44,755 nucleotides of DNA from Bdellovibrio sp. (GTDB lineage: Bacteria > Bdellovibrionota > Bacteriovoracia > Bacteriovoracales > Bacteriovoracaceae): NCBI GenBank assembly GCA_016187935.1, contig JACPIU010000030.1, forward strand, positions 1 to 44,755, read 5' to 3'. The translations under genes were made by a program, and so were the position numbers. Below, piece by piece: positions 1 to 9,140 of this stretch. Position 1 is the first letter of the stretch; each line of letters starts with the position of its first letter. The notes below the pieces were generated by a model. That model worked only from the letters and a program-made list of their open reading frames with translations, searched no databases and had not been told where the DNA came from.

Positions 1-87
1 TGAGAATCGCCAATTCTTGCAGTGTGACCACATCACACCGCACTCAATTTGCGGAGAAACAGCGCAAAATAATATGCGCATACTTTG

Positions 88-246
88 TTCCGAGCATAAC
101 AAACTCGCCTATCAAAAATTTTCCTGTTTTTCGCTTGGGTGAAGTCGCAGACAGACGATATCTGGTAACCCGGTGGCGGTGTTTATGCATGGATGTACTT
201 TCTGAATTAAAGAATAATAATGCATTGTAGCTATCCCTGGGCGTGT
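88..246. repeat. Dispersed repeat A, copy 1
   Basis: This segment matches 23675-23816 in the same orientation. The first 39 bases are identical in both copies (88-126 and 23675-23713). Similarity then continues with scattered substitutions through the shared blocks GTGAAGT, TAACCCGGTGGCG, CTTTCTGAATTA and AATAATAATGCATTGT. Copy 1 carries about 20 extra bases (roughly 152-171) that copy 2 lacks. No terminal inverted repeat or long reading frame shared by both copies was found, so it looks non-coding. The right edge lies inside the last codons of the neighbouring HTH fragment, which suggests a remnant of a mobile element or a MITE-like sequence (inference). Confidence 0.75.
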
Positions 247-479
247 GGTACCGTTTGAGTATCAAAACCAAATTCAAGAAAATTATTTAAAGTATTGCTC
301 ACTGTTTTAGAATCAACGTCGAGTAATCCGACAATGTCCTCAGTTGGAATTCCCATATGCCTCGATTTCAAGATTAGTGCCCGTTTAACTACACGAACGT
401 CTTCAAGACCCTTCTTAGTTAGAATTTTTATTTTTTCTAATTCTATCTTGCCGAGAGATATTTTTATTGGTGCCATCAT
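231..479 (-). pseudogene. Truncated IS630-type transposase N-terminal helix-turn-helix fragment
   Basis: The 82-residue frame has the layout of the N-terminal HTH of IS630/Tc1-type transposases: an I-x-L start, then basic RVVKRALIL, then an I-x-x-L-x-x-D/S-x-x-T-V recognition-helix region, ending with a hydrophobic F-x-x-x-G. The whole DDE catalytic domain that should follow is missing. The last five or six codons and the stop lie inside dispersed repeat A, so the reading frame was cut where the repeat begins. No convincing ribosome binding site precedes the start. I read it as a decayed insertion-sequence fragment. A stand-alone HTH protein of 82 residues is the less likely alternative. Confidence 0.5.
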
Positions 480-556
480 AAAGATGGTTCATCAAAATCA
501 ACGAAAGGCCATCGAGCTATGCAGCAATCATCGGGAAAAACTTAAAAATCAGAGTA

Positions 557-1870
557 CTAGTGAGATAAACTACCGCCGGGGGACAAAGCATTATCAGGTA
601 GAGCGGCATCAGGATTTAACACGCTGATGCTCTGATCATTCACACAGCTCACTATATCGACCGAGTCTATGTCCTCAGCAGTGTGGACGCCATCAGGCCC
701 TGTTGCCGGGCCCAACTTGGAACAACCACAAACGGCCGTAATATTCAAAGGAGCTGCTCCTTCGGTAGCGGCCGGACAATTGGCCTGCACATAACAGGTG
801 TTTCCTGGGCATGTTGGTTCTGCGCTATTTTCAAAACTTTGACCAAATTTTCCAAAAGCAGTCTTGGTGCAGGTAGGATTCCCCTCAACTGCTTGTCGTT
901 GATTCGCTTTTTGGCCGAATTTAATAGAGGCCAGTCTCTCACCTAACTGGGAGCAAGCGTGATTTGACCTATTATTTCGATTGCTGCAAAAGGCTTCAAC
1001 TGACTGGGCAAAACGATTAAATGCTGCCGGATTAATTTTAATTTTATCAATAATTTTTCCCAGATTGGGTGCGGAAGCGGTCAAACATTTTCTAATCACA
1101 TCAGAGGAACTGCTGACTACACAGATACCATTCTGAGGATCGGCCGAACTTCTGACTTTGACCGGTGTCCCTGGGAAAGCGGCAGTCGGTGCCCCCAAGG
1201 CCGTCCCTGGTGCAGCAGGGTCTCTGGGAGCACCTTCGCCAAACAACACTGGATTACAGCGATATGTGCCTCCTCCGTTTCCGCAAGTTGAATAGTGAAA
1301 AGCATCGCCCTCTGGATAAGCGGTCTGAGCGGCGTTACCCCAAGGAGGTGTGCAGGCCCCGTTGGGCGATGATCTTGTGGTCGGCCAGCCATTATAAAAG
1401 CACGGGAAATTAGTAGGGACAGCTTCGTCCTCAGCATTGGCAATTTCCATCAAGACATTAAACAATTCAGTGACCACTTTGTCTTTTTCATATTTTTTAA
1501 AGGTTCCATCCTCTTGCAATTGTGAATCCAAATTCATCAGGAAAATGATATACGCTTCATGGATTTCCTTAATCGACTTAATGGGCATCTTCTTGGTGAC
1601 ATCAAGCCGCATGGGAAGATTTGAGAATTGGAACATTTCCGGTTTCACTTTTATTAAAACCGAAATCTCTTTCCCTTGCTGCAAACGAACCTTGGGAGAA
1701 ACATTCAAGCGGGAAACCTTATGAATTACTCCCTCTCTATCTACCAAAACGATTTCTTTGTCATTAAAACTTTTAATTTTTCCTACGATGATGGAATTTT
1801 CAAGCATCAAAGCATTTGCCAAAGGGACGAAGAAACAACTTACTAGTACGGTTAATATATATTTTTTCAT
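557..1870 (-). CDS. Secreted cysteine-rich protein of unknown function
   Basis: The 437-residue product begins with a clear Sec signal peptide (basic MKKY, hydrophobic stretch, cleavage near residues 20-21). Residues about 25-100 look like a compact beta-rich domain, with alternating hydrophobic residues around VGKIKSF and EIVLVD. From about residue 155 onward the chain is rich in Gly, Pro, Asn and Cys. I count 15 cysteines after the signal, mostly in close pairs, which points to a disulfide-stabilised periplasmic, outer-membrane or extracellular protein. GAGG lies a few bases upstream of the ATG. It starts 28 bases after the upstream cysteine-rich gene stops, so the two form an operon. No catalytic motif or family was recognised. 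Confidence 0.85.
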   Translation of the reverse strand: MKKYILTVLVSCFFVPLANALMLENSIIVGKIKSFNDKEIVLVDREGVIHKVSRLNVSPKVRLQQGKEISVLIKVKPEMFQFSNLPMRLDVTKKMPIKSIKEIHEAYIIFLMNLDSQLQEDGTFKKYEKDKVVTELFNVLMEIANAEDEAVPTNFPCFYNGWPTTRSSPNGACTPPWGNAAQTAYPEGDAFHYSTCGNGGGTYRCNPVLFGEGAPRDPAAPGTALGAPTAAFPGTPVKVRSSADPQNGICVVSSSSDVIRKCLTASAPNLGKIIDKIKINPAAFNRFAQSVEAFCSNRNNRSNHACSQLGERLASIKFGQKANQRQAVEGNPTCTKTAFGKFGQSFENSAEPTCPGNTCYVQANCPAATEGAAPLNITAVCGCSKLGPATGPDGVHTAEDIDSVDIVSCVNDQSISVLNPDAALPDNALSPGGSLSH

Positions 1871-1898
1871 AAATACCTCGCTAAACTATTTTTCATCT

Positions 1899-3074
1899 CT
1901 AATTACAATTATTGATCCCTGTTTCCCTAAACGAGTTACAAGCATCACTTCCTTCACAAGGAAAACCATAACCTGCAGCACATCCGCCGCCTGGAGTGGG
2001 TGTGCCTGAGCAAAGTATACAGATCCTGGAATCGCGTGGCACAGGCGGGAAACAGATTGCACCATTGGCCACATCGGTGTTGGTTCTGGCACACCGACAA
2101 GTGGTTGTTGAATCTCTGGTACAAGTTGGTGGAGGAGGTAGGGGAGCGCAAGTTCCCCCCACGGCAATTCTGTCAGTGCCACACATACAGGCAGCGGTCA
2201 CAGGTGACGTACTCCTGGTACAAGCGGGGACGACAGGTGGGGGACAAAATGGTTTAGCATGATTACGACAGTAATTTGTGCACTCAGAACTTGTGGCGCT
2301 TGATGTACAAGCTGCTTTGGCAACTCTTTCTTCTTCAGCAGCGGCCTGGCGAATTCGGGCATTCATTTCGGCCCGACAGATAGCGGCGGTCTGGCGGACA
2401 TGGTTTCTTCTTCCGTATTTCTCACAGGTACATCCATAAGTCAGATTGTCACGTGAAGGGTGGGCGGAATCACACGCTGGGATGGTCCCAGCAGCAGTTG
2501 GTGCACCGGCACTGGAGATACTGCATTGCTCGCCCGCTTTTATAACGGGACAAACCGTTTGATTTTTTGGAATAAAACATTTTACTATCAAGACCGGTGC
2601 CGCTTCATTAGTTTTGTGAGTGGCAGGCCCTACGCAAATTTCATATTCCTGATTACCACACTGGCGTTTTTCAGCACCTGCATAGATTTGGGAAGTTTTT
2701 AATATTATCGGAGTCCCCTGCCACTGATAATCACTGACAACGGGCGCGGTGGCCGTGACCGCAGGCAAGGGTGGAGCTGCCGGAAGAGGAACGATGGCCC
2801 CTCCCGAACAAGTGCGTCCGCTATCCATAGTTGCCGCTGTCTCACCTGTCCCGCATACACAGTTGGCCGTTGCGGCAACCCCATTGGCACAGGCCTGAAG
2901 GGCTTGGCCATCCACACAGAATCCGCTGGTAATCGAAGTTGCTGGATCACCGCAATCGCAGGGGGCTTCTGCCGTTGCCGCCACACCTGCAGCACACTCC
3001 GCTGCCTGTGCCTGTGTATTAATAAGGAATAGGAATACAAAGCTAACACTTGCTATCACATTAAAATTTTTCAT
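1899..3074 (-). CDS. Secreted protein with repeated small Cys-rich modules
   Basis: The start chosen is the ATG at 3074 (MKNFN...), preceded by AAGGGTG seven bases upstream; an in-frame TTG six bases earlier is less likely. Residues 1-25 form a signal peptide ending in AQA. The mature protein repeats a short module: C-A-x-G-V-A-A-T-A, then C-x-C-G, then a Ser/Gly turn and a Cys about 12 residues on, seen at least twice near the N terminus. Related Cys-x-Cys units occur again in the C-terminal third next to a PPPP stretch. The middle (about 200-280) is charged and may be helical. The spacing resembles small disulfide-rich domains of surface proteins, but no named domain could be assigned. First gene of the operon ending at 557. 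Confidence 0.85.
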   Translation of the reverse strand: MKNFNVIASVSFVFLFLINTQAQAAECAAGVAATAEAPCDCGDPATSITSGFCVDGQALQACANGVAATANCVCGTGETAATMDSGRTCSGGAIVPLPAAPPLPAVTATAPVVSDYQWQGTPIILKTSQIYAGAEKRQCGNQEYEICVGPATHKTNEAAPVLIVKCFIPKNQTVCPVIKAGEQCSISSAGAPTAAGTIPACDSAHPSRDNLTYGCTCEKYGRRNHVRQTAAICRAEMNARIRQAAAEEERVAKAACTSSATSSECTNYCRNHAKPFCPPPVVPACTRSTSPVTAACMCGTDRIAVGGTCAPLPPPPTCTRDSTTTCRCARTNTDVANGAICFPPVPRDSRICILCSGTPTPGGGCAAGYGFPCEGSDACNSFRETGINNCN

Positions 3075-3313
3075 AACCAAACACCCTTATCTGTAAATAA
3101 AAAACCTACATATTACAGTACTAGCTTTTCGGAAATTTACATCAAAAAATTCAATCCATGAAAACCACACAAACTTAACAACTTGTAATTACTGGAGTTG
3201 CAGAAATCTAAGGATTGATTGCTCCACGAACAGGGGCAAAAAAACCTGCTCCGAAAAATTGCAAAGTCCAATAGCAAATTTCCCCAGTATAGACGCGATT
3301 GTGATTTGCTTGC

Positions 3314-4207
3314 TCAGGAAGCTTTCCCCTCATCCTTGATAGGGGCTGTGTTGTTTTGGACTTCACTGCCTTCTTCTTCAGATACAATAATCTGGCTTTC
3401 AGGCAGTTTGAAACGGGCACCGTTCGGGATTCTGGTTTTAGGCAGTAAAACCGTATGCGCCGGCACGATCACTTTTTCTCCCACCACCACATCACCCATA
3501 ATGGAGGCCTTGAGCCCAATGGTGGCCCCGCGCTTGATCACCACGGGAGACAAAATGAGAATGCCCTTTTGTCCATAATGGCCAAAGAGAGTGGCACTGC
3601 CTCCAATCGTGACATAGTCTTCAAGAGTAATCATGCAGGGGTCGGAGATAAAAGATGTGTTGATCATGACTCCCTTGCCGATCTTCATTCCCATCATTTT
3701 GAAAAAAAGAATGTTAAGTGGACTGGGTGTCACGAAATCTAGAAACGTAAAACGCACAATATAAGTTAAAGCATTGTGATAAAACCACGGGACAGATTGC
3801 AGTGAAAACCAATTCCCACGCCATGCTTTAAGTTTATAGGGCATGAGTTTGTTGGCCATGGGAGCAATAAAGATGAGTGAGACACCGTAGATAAAAAAGC
3901 CTGCGGCAAAACCCAGTCCTTTGGCGATGGCCTGCGCCCACATCGGGAATGTGGCAACAGAGCGAGAAATCATGTCAAAAACAAACAATGCCGGACTTAA
4001 GGCCAGTCCCATACAAGAGAGGGCCACCATCACAACGGGAACAAAGACAATCACAAAGCCGATACTTTGAAAACTGCGAACAAAACTTTCAAACGCCCCT
4101 GCCAGTCCAGGTTTATGGGATTTGGTACTATGGACATCGATAAATTGTGGCCTTTTACCACCGCGCTTTTCAATCTTGACAGGATTACTACTTTCGTTGC
4201 GTGACAA
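3314..4207 (-). CDS. Membrane-associated hexapeptide-repeat (left-handed beta-helix) acyltransferase-like protein
   Basis: The N-terminal third is basic, followed by two long hydrophobic segments (about residues 45-75 and 95-120) predicted to span the membrane. The C-terminal half carries imperfect hexapeptide periodicity (KIGKGVMI, TIGGSATL, TIGLKASIMGDVVVGEKVIVPAHTVL), typical of left-handed beta-helix acyltransferases and of the C-terminal domain of Pls/PosA-type proteins. The acceptor is unknown; a lipid or surface polymer is a guess. I chose the TTG at 4207 because AGGAG sits exactly seven bases upstream. A GTG at 4234 would add nine residues but has no ribosome binding site. It diverges from the methyltransferase gene across a roughly 107-bp promoter region. 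Confidence 0.7.
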   Translation of the reverse strand: MSRNESSNPVKIEKRGGKRPQFIDVHSTKSHKPGLAGAFESFVRSFQSIGFVIVFVPVVMVALSCMGLALSPALFVFDMISRSVATFPMWAQAIAKGLGFAAGFFIYGVSLIFIAPMANKLMPYKLKAWRGNWFSLQSVPWFYHNALTYIVRFTFLDFVTPSPLNILFFKMMGMKIGKGVMINTSFISDPCMITLEDYVTIGGSATLFGHYGQKGILILSPVVIKRGATIGLKASIMGDVVVGEKVIVPAHTVLLPKTRIPNGARFKLPESQIIVSEEEGSEVQNNTAPIKDEGKAS

Positions 4208-4314
4208 ATTCCCTCTCCTATACTTGAATGCCACTGGTATTCATCATACCATAGGAACCGCAAAAATGATGCTTGAGTATGCCAGTGGTCCAACATTGCC
4301 TGGAGTTAACACCG

Positions 4315-5142
4315 ATGAGTGCTAAACAAAATTTCGAGGAACTGACCAAAGAATTGCCCAATGTGGGCAAAACACTCTTTGTTCCACTCTTAGGTCGTGC
4401 CCGGGCCAAACATTTTGATATCCCATTTGAAGACATTAAGGCCGAAAAACTTGCTCAAAATTATGAGCTAGGCCACCATATCTATCTCAGCTCTCTCTTC
4501 AGTAAAGCATGTATCGTGCGCGCCCGTGCCTTTGATGAATGGGTTCGCTCAAGTCTGGGGCATGATGGGATTCTTATTTCCTTGGGAGCGGGATTGTGCA
4601 CTCGCCACCAGCGCCTTTCACGCGAGACCCATAACGCTCAAACCTTTGAAGTTGATTTTCCCGAAGTGATTGGGCTTAAGCGAAAGCTCTATGGTGAAGG
4701 CCCGGGCCAACTTTTTTTGGCCTCTAATATTTTGGATGACACCTGGGCCTTGGAAGTTAAAAAAAATCTTCTGGCCCAAAAAGGTATCAATCAACCCTTT
4801 TTTATTACACTGGAAGGTGTCGGTATGTATCTGACTCCCGAACAGATCACCACTCTAATGAAGCTTCTCAAAAGTCATTTTCCAGGGGCGCAGTTTGCCT
4901 TTGACTATATAAGTCCCTGGCTTGTTTCCCGCGCCTATCTCTTGCCGGCCATCAGCCAGACCAACTCACAATTCCATTTTGCCCCTGACAATATCAGGGA
5001 ATTTGCAAAACAACACCAACTCATCCTCAAAACGGATAAATCTATCGTCACTGAATTGCTCGACCAATCCACGCTGGGCAAATTTTTCCGCAAAGGCCCG
5101 TGGTCATCATTGTACAAAATGGCTTGGTTTCAACTGCCCTAG
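4315..5142 (+). CDS. Leucine carboxyl methyltransferase (LCM)-family SAM-dependent methyltransferase
   Basis: The 275-residue protein has the LCM/PPM1 signature: a SAM-binding SLGAGLCTRHQRL at residues 89-101 (family consensus LGAGLDTRxxRL), followed by EVDFPEVIGLKRKL, the acidic ribose-binding strand and its helix, and LEGVGMYL in the position of the usual EGVLMYL. Bacterial members are numerous and mostly methylate small molecules or polyketide-like acids; the substrate here cannot be told. The start at 4315 has GGAG nine bases upstream; an in-frame TTG at 4273 lies further up without support. The palindromic element B1 begins immediately after the stop codon. Confidence 0.8.
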   Translation: MSAKQNFEELTKELPNVGKTLFVPLLGRARAKHFDIPFEDIKAEKLAQNYELGHHIYLSSLFSKACIVRARAFDEWVRSSLGHDGILISLGAGLCTRHQRLSRETHNAQTFEVDFPEVIGLKRKLYGEGPGQLFLASNILDDTWALEVKKNLLAQKGINQPFFITLEGVGMYLTPEQITTLMKLLKSHFPGAQFAFDYISPWLVSRAYLLPAISQTNSQFHFAPDNIREFAKQHQLILKTDKSIVTELLDQSTLGKFFRKGPWSSLYKMAWFQLP

Positions 5143-5270
5143 CTAGCAGGCCTTTAAAAAGGCCGAGATGCTAGGCGCGATTGAGTGAGCGCGGAGGCTT
5201 GCTAAAGGCAAGCCACACAAGCGAATGATTGAGCAACGACGCAGATTGGCCTTTTTCAATGGCCTGCTAG
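5143..5270. repeat. Palindromic intergenic element B, copy 1
   Basis: Outer arms CTAGCAGGCC (5143-5152) and GGCCTGCTAG (5261-5270) pair perfectly. After a small internal loop, AAAAAGGCC (5156-5164) pairs with GGCCTTTTT (5248-5256). Inside lies a core almost identical to copy 2, with a second hairpin GGCTTGC/GCAAGCC (5196-5202 and 5208-5214). The left arm starts directly after the methyltransferase stop, and a T-run (5275-5281) follows the right arm, so the element may also end transcription. An apparent reading frame on the minus strand through it is only a by-product of the repeat. Confidence 0.85.
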
Positions 5271-5383
5271 GCAATTTTTTTCTCCACTTGACCTCAAAGC
5301 TTAAGTCTCTTGGGCCCTCATTCCTTTGCACCGAGAAGCAAGCACACTAATGACCACTTAACGAGTGCACAAGGAAAACTATT

Positions 5384-7012
5384 ATGAGAAAACATTCTTC
5401 TCTTTTTGTTTGGATCGCTTGTTTCCTACTGATTGCTCCCTTTCAAGGAGTGCTGGCCAATCTGGTGCAGATTCTGCATACCAATGACACCCATTCTCAC
5501 CTCGATCACGCCATTCATCGGCCTTGGTTGGGAGGCTATGCCCGACTGAAGTCTCTGATTGATGAAAAGAAGGCCTGGGGTACCGCCAATGGCATGGGAA
5601 ATCTGATTATGGATGGAGGTGATTATCTGGAAGGCAATATTTATTATCTCTCCGAGAAAGGAAAACGCACTTACGAAATTTACGGTTCCATCGGTTACGA
5701 TGTGTCAGTCATCGGCAATCACGATTATCTCATGGGTAGCCGTGATTTAGATGAACTCCTGGGCGCGGTAAAACCCTCATTTGAGCTTTTAGGTGCCAAT
5801 TTCTTTATCGATGCAAAATACAAAAATGTGAATCGAGTCATCAAACCCTACACTGAAATGGTCATTAATGGAGTTAAGGTTGGCATTGTGGGAGTGACTT
5901 TAAATGATGTGCTTTATAAGTGGCGAATTCAAGAAGGAGGTATCACCTCTGAAGTTGACGCCGCTAAAAACTACGCCCGCATTTTGCGTGAACGCGGCAA
6001 CGAAGTGGTGATCTTGCTCTCCCATGCCGGTTTGGGCAAAGATAAAAAAATCGCCAAGAAAGTTCCTGATATCGACATCATTATCGGTGGTCACTCGCAC
6101 GACGAGACCTTTCAAATCCTTTGGCAAAAGAGCAAAGGTGGAAAGAAAATTGCCATTGTCCAGGCCGGCCAGCATGCCGAGTGGTTAGGACAATTAATCT
6201 TTGATTACAACAAGGCCAAAAAGAGTTTGAAGATCGCCCAATTCCAGTTAATTCCTGTTACCAACAAAGAAAGTGATGAACAGATTGCCGATAAAATTCA
6301 AGATGCCAATCTTCCCCTTTACGATTTGTTCGGCGAGGAATGGCTCAACACCGTGGTCGGCCAATCTGAGCTACGTCCCATCTATCGTGGAGGCAATCCC
6401 AAAATATGGCACTTCTTTATTAACGATGCCATGAGAGAAACCGCCAAGGCCGATTTTGCCATCAATGTCAGTGCCCTTTCGGGCTCGGACTTTCCGGTGG
6501 AAGGCGCAATCACAAGGCGCGATCTGTACAACTCCAACCCTAGAACTTTTGAGTTTGAGAATAAATACGGTTACAACATTCATACCGCCGAAGTGCGCGG
6601 GGTGTGGGTTTCTCTGGTGGCCAAGGTCGCCATGCGTTTTGGTCTCCCGCTTTATGTCAGCGGCCTTGAATTCGATTATAAGCAGAAAGGCAGCGGCACC
6701 TGGGATGATAAATATTCTATCTCCAACTTGCGCACTCAAGGGAAGAAACTAAAACTGACTAAAAATTACAAAATGGGAATGTGTGAGGCCATCGTGCGCG
6801 GTGGTTATGCCATCACACCTTGGGTTCGACTGCTGCTCAAACGCCCGGATAATACCCAAGTCTCTATGTGGCAATCCATGGAAGATCACTTAAAGAGATA
6901 TCCCGTGGTCAAAGAAAGTTACTTAGAGGATCACTTTGGAAAAACTCCCGGTCGTGCACCGGCCAGTGGGAATAAGATTGAACATATGTATATTCCCCCA
7001 CGCCCTCGCTAG
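5384..7012 (+). CDS. Secreted 5'-nucleotidase / UshA-like metallophosphoesterase
   Basis: The 542-residue protein starts with a signal peptide (cleavage near residue 25, after GVLA). The calcineurin-like metal-binding motifs appear in order: HTNDTHSH (residues 32-39, metal ligands D35 and H37), DGGD (77-80), GNHD (111-114), LLSHAG near residue 210, and GGHSHDE. A C-terminal 5'-nucleotidase substrate domain occupies roughly residues 320-510. Family members hydrolyse nucleotides, 2',3'-cyclic nucleotides or UDP-sugars in the periplasm for purine and phosphate scavenging. Length matches the family. It stands alone, preceded by palindromic element B1 and followed by a convergent operon. Exact substrate not resolvable. 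Confidence 0.88.
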   Translation: MRKHSSLFVWIACFLLIAPFQGVLANLVQILHTNDTHSHLDHAIHRPWLGGYARLKSLIDEKKAWGTANGMGNLIMDGGDYLEGNIYYLSEKGKRTYEIYGSIGYDVSVIGNHDYLMGSRDLDELLGAVKPSFELLGANFFIDAKYKNVNRVIKPYTEMVINGVKVGIVGVTLNDVLYKWRIQEGGITSEVDAAKNYARILRERGNEVVILLSHAGLGKDKKIAKKVPDIDIIIGGHSHDETFQILWQKSKGGKKIAIVQAGQHAEWLGQLIFDYNKAKKSLKIAQFQLIPVTNKESDEQIADKIQDANLPLYDLFGEEWLNTVVGQSELRPIYRGGNPKIWHFFINDAMRETAKADFAINVSALSGSDFPVEGAITRRDLYNSNPRTFEFENKYGYNIHTAEVRGVWVSLVAKVAMRFGLPLYVSGLEFDYKQKGSGTWDDKYSISNLRTQGKKLKLTKNYKMGMCEAIVRGGYAITPWVRLLLKRPDNTQVSMWQSMEDHLKRYPVVKESYLEDHFGKTPGRAPASGNKIEHMYIPPRPR

Positions 7013-7182
7013 AAACGCACTCCACCCGTCACTGCATAAGAGCGGTGGCGGGCCTTGGGCCTTTGGCGGTTTTCAATTTCAAACAGGCCACCCTCAAGAT
7101 GCACGAACAGGCCCTTCACAACTAGCAAGCATTAAAACCGCCACAAAACTGACCAGCAGATGTAACATGACTCTTCAGATTT

Positions 7183-7479
7183 TTAGGACGCCGGAGCGGC
7201 AGGCGCTGGCTTGACTTCGGGTGGAAAGAATTGTTTCTCGATAAATTCGTTCACATCCGCGAGAGGCGCCGCCTTCTCTTTGTGAAAGCTCAAGCAATCA
7301 CGAATATAACGGGCCTGATAAGCATCTGTACCTGAAACGGCATTTTCTTTTTTTAGGAACTCGATGATTTCTACAAATCTGGCATGCAATTGCACTGGCT
7401 TGGTGGCCTTGTAAGTTTCCAACAGTTCAATTAATTGCTTCCATTTTTCATTGCTCAAACGAAAATTTTCACCTGCCAT
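7183..7479 (-). CDS. Small hypothetical protein downstream of L-serine dehydratase
   Basis: A 98-residue, mostly helical, charged protein with no signal peptide, ending in a Pro/Ala-rich tail (PPEVKPAPAAPAS). The ATG at 7479 is chosen because GGGAGG lies just upstream and it leaves 18 bases after the sdaA stop; a longer frame would overlap sdaA. It is probably co-transcribed with sdaA. No family was recognised, and nothing in the sequence reveals its function. Confidence 0.6.
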   Translation of the reverse strand: MAGENFRLSNEKWKQLIELLETYKATKPVQLHARFVEIIEFLKKENAVSGTDAYQARYIRDCLSFHKEKAAPLADVNEFIEKQFFPPEVKPAPAAPAS

Positions 7480-7496
7480 GGCCCCTCCCAATTTGC

Positions 7497-8888
7497 TTAA
7501 CATTCTGTCACATTCACAGCTAACCCGCCAGTGGAAGTCTCCTTGTATTTGCTCTGCATATCCAATCCGGTTTCGCGCATGGTTTTTATGACTTCATCCA
7601 AGCTCACTTGGTGGTGCCCATCTCCCATCAAGGCCAAGCGACTGGCATTGATGGCCTTGATTGCGCCCATGGCATTGCGCTCGATGCAGGGGATCTGCAC
7701 CATCCCTCCAACCGGGTCGCAGGTTAGGCCTAAATTATGCTCCATAGCAATTTCGGCAGCATTCTCAACTTGCCAGATTGTTCCCCCCAGCGCTTCGGTA
7801 AGTCCTGCCGCTGCCATGGAGCAGGCCACTCCGACTTCGCCCTGGCAGCCCACTTCGGCCCCCGAGATGGAAGCATTTTTCTTATACAAAATCCCGATGG
7901 CCCCAGCAGTTAAGAGAAAATCCACAATCCCCTGATCTGTCGATCCGGGGCAAAAACGACGATAATAGAGAAGTACAGCGGGGATAATACCCGCTGCACC
8001 ATTGGTAGGGGCCGTAACCACTCTCCCACCTGAGGCATTTTCCTCATTCACGGCCAAGGCGTAAAGATTGACCCAATCCAGCACTTCAAGCGGATCAGGA
8101 ATAAAATAGGCCCCACGTTTTTCTTTGATCGCCAATAATTTTTTATAGGTTTCCGGCGCACGACGAGGAACGTGAGTATTTCCCGGAAGAAGGCCGGTTT
8201 CTGCCAAACCATTCTTCACACACTCTTGCATGGTCTTCCAGATTTTTTCTAAACCGCATTGAATGTCTTTTCTGGCCATCCAAGCTTCTTCCTTCTTGGC
8301 CATCAAGGCCGATATTTCCAGCTTTTCGCGTTGGCAAAGTTCCAGTAATTCTTGCCCTGAGGAAAAACTCAGTGGCCCCACCGAACGTTCGCCAATCTTG
8401 TCACCTCCACTATCATCAACAACAAAACCGCCACCGATCGAATAGTAATTGCGTTCAAAAATCATCAAGTTCCCCGGCCCAATGGCACGAAAATTCATGC
8501 CATTGGGATGGAGAGGAAGAGACTGCGAGCGCAAAAAATGAATATGCTGGTTTAAATCAAAAACAATTTTGCGTTTGCCCAATAAATAGACCTTACTTTG
8601 CTGACGGGCCAGATCAAAGATATTTTGTGCCTTGAGATTTTCTACTGATTCTGGAGATTCACCGGACAGCCCCAATACCAGAGCACGTTCAATTCCATGG
8701 CCTTTTCCCGTCCAGGCCAAGCTGGAGAAGAGATCAATCTCCACTGCACTAACAGTGTCAAGATCTAGGCCTTTTTGCACCAAGGAATTAATAAAACACA
8801 AAGCCGCCTTCATGGGTCCCACAGTGTGGGAAGAAGACGGGCCAATACCTATTTTAAAGATATCAAAAACACTGATATCACTATTCAC
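7497..8888 (-). CDS. sdaA: L-serine dehydratase (L-serine ammonia-lyase), iron-sulfur, single chain
   Basis: This 463-residue enzyme deaminates L-serine to pyruvate and ammonia. Type I family features are all visible: N-terminal [21 protein letters not shown], the central [17 protein letters not shown] segment, cluster-region cysteines in [18 protein letters not shown] and [19 protein letters not shown], and [10 protein letters not shown] at the very end. The final Cys matches the C-terminal cysteine that ligates the [4Fe-4S] cluster in the Legionella enzyme (established for that enzyme). The start is GTG and overlaps the stop of the upstream small membrane protein as GTGA, so translation is probably coupled. 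Both beta and alpha domains are fused, as in Proteobacteria. Confidence 0.95.
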   Translation of the reverse strand: MNSDISVFDIFKIGIGPSSSHTVGPMKAALCFINSLVQKGLDLDTVSAVEIDLFSSLAWTGKGHGIERALVLGLSGESPESVENLKAQNIFDLARQQSKVYLLGKRKIVFDLNQHIHFLRSQSLPLHPNGMNFRAIGPGNLMIFERNYYSIGGGFVVDDSGGDKIGERSVGPLSFSSGQELLELCQREKLEISALMAKKEEAWMARKDIQCGLEKIWKTMQECVKNGLAETGLLPGNTHVPRRAPETYKKLLAIKEKRGAYFIPDPLEVLDWVNLYALAVNEENASGGRVVTAPTNGAAGIIPAVLLYYRRFCPGSTDQGIVDFLLTAGAIGILYKKNASISGAEVGCQGEVGVACSMAAAGLTEALGGTIWQVENAAEIAMEHNLGLTCDPVGGMVQIPCIERNAMGAIKAINASRLALMGDGHHQVSLDEVIKTMRETGLDMQSKYKETSTGGLAVNVTEC

Positions 8889-9058
8889 TTTTTAATCACG
8901 CGATATTCGGCTTCAACAATATTATCATCACTGACTGGCTTCTCCATGGCCGCTGACCTGGCACGATAAGTTTGAATCCTCTTTGGTTTTCGCAAAAAGG
9001 CACGAAAAAGCTGGTAAAGGCAGAAAAACAAAATGATTCGGAGAATAAGCGCCATCAT
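8885..9058 (-). CDS. Small single-span membrane protein upstream of sdaA
   Basis: A 57-residue product beginning MMALILRIILFFCLYQLFRAF, a single hydrophobic segment followed by a basic stretch (RKPKR) and an acidic/polar cytoplasmic tail. GAGGAGA is about ten bases upstream of the ATG. Its stop overlaps the GTG start of sdaA by four bases. The tail [10 protein letters not shown] resembles short conserved tails of small envelope proteins, but no function can be assigned. Confidence 0.65.
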   Translation of the reverse strand: MMALILRIILFFCLYQLFRAFLRKPKRIQTYRARSAAMEKPVSDDNIVEAEYRVIKK

Positions 9059-9140
9059 ATTTAAAGATCTCCTCAAAGGAAAAGCACTAGCTAAATCATA
9101 TCAAATTTCCCATAATGTGGGCTCCATCTAAGGAGTGATC

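Noticed and set aside
44-277. Minus-strand frame of 77 residues through repeat A
   Set aside because: Not preserved in the second repeat copy, no ribosome binding site, overlaps the HTH fragment.
4231-4289. Inverted repeat CCACTGG/CCAGTGG between divergent genes
   Set aside because: Short, imperfect beyond seven bases and partly inside a possible coding start; not enough to call an operator.
5143-5331. Minus-strand frame of 62 residues over palindromic element B1
   Set aside because: Created by the repeat; a similar spurious frame occurs over copy B2 (18944-19126).
7065-7142. GGCGGTTTT/AAAACCGCC inverted repeat between convergent genes
   Set aside because: Nine-base arms with a loop of about 60 bases and no T-run; could be chance.
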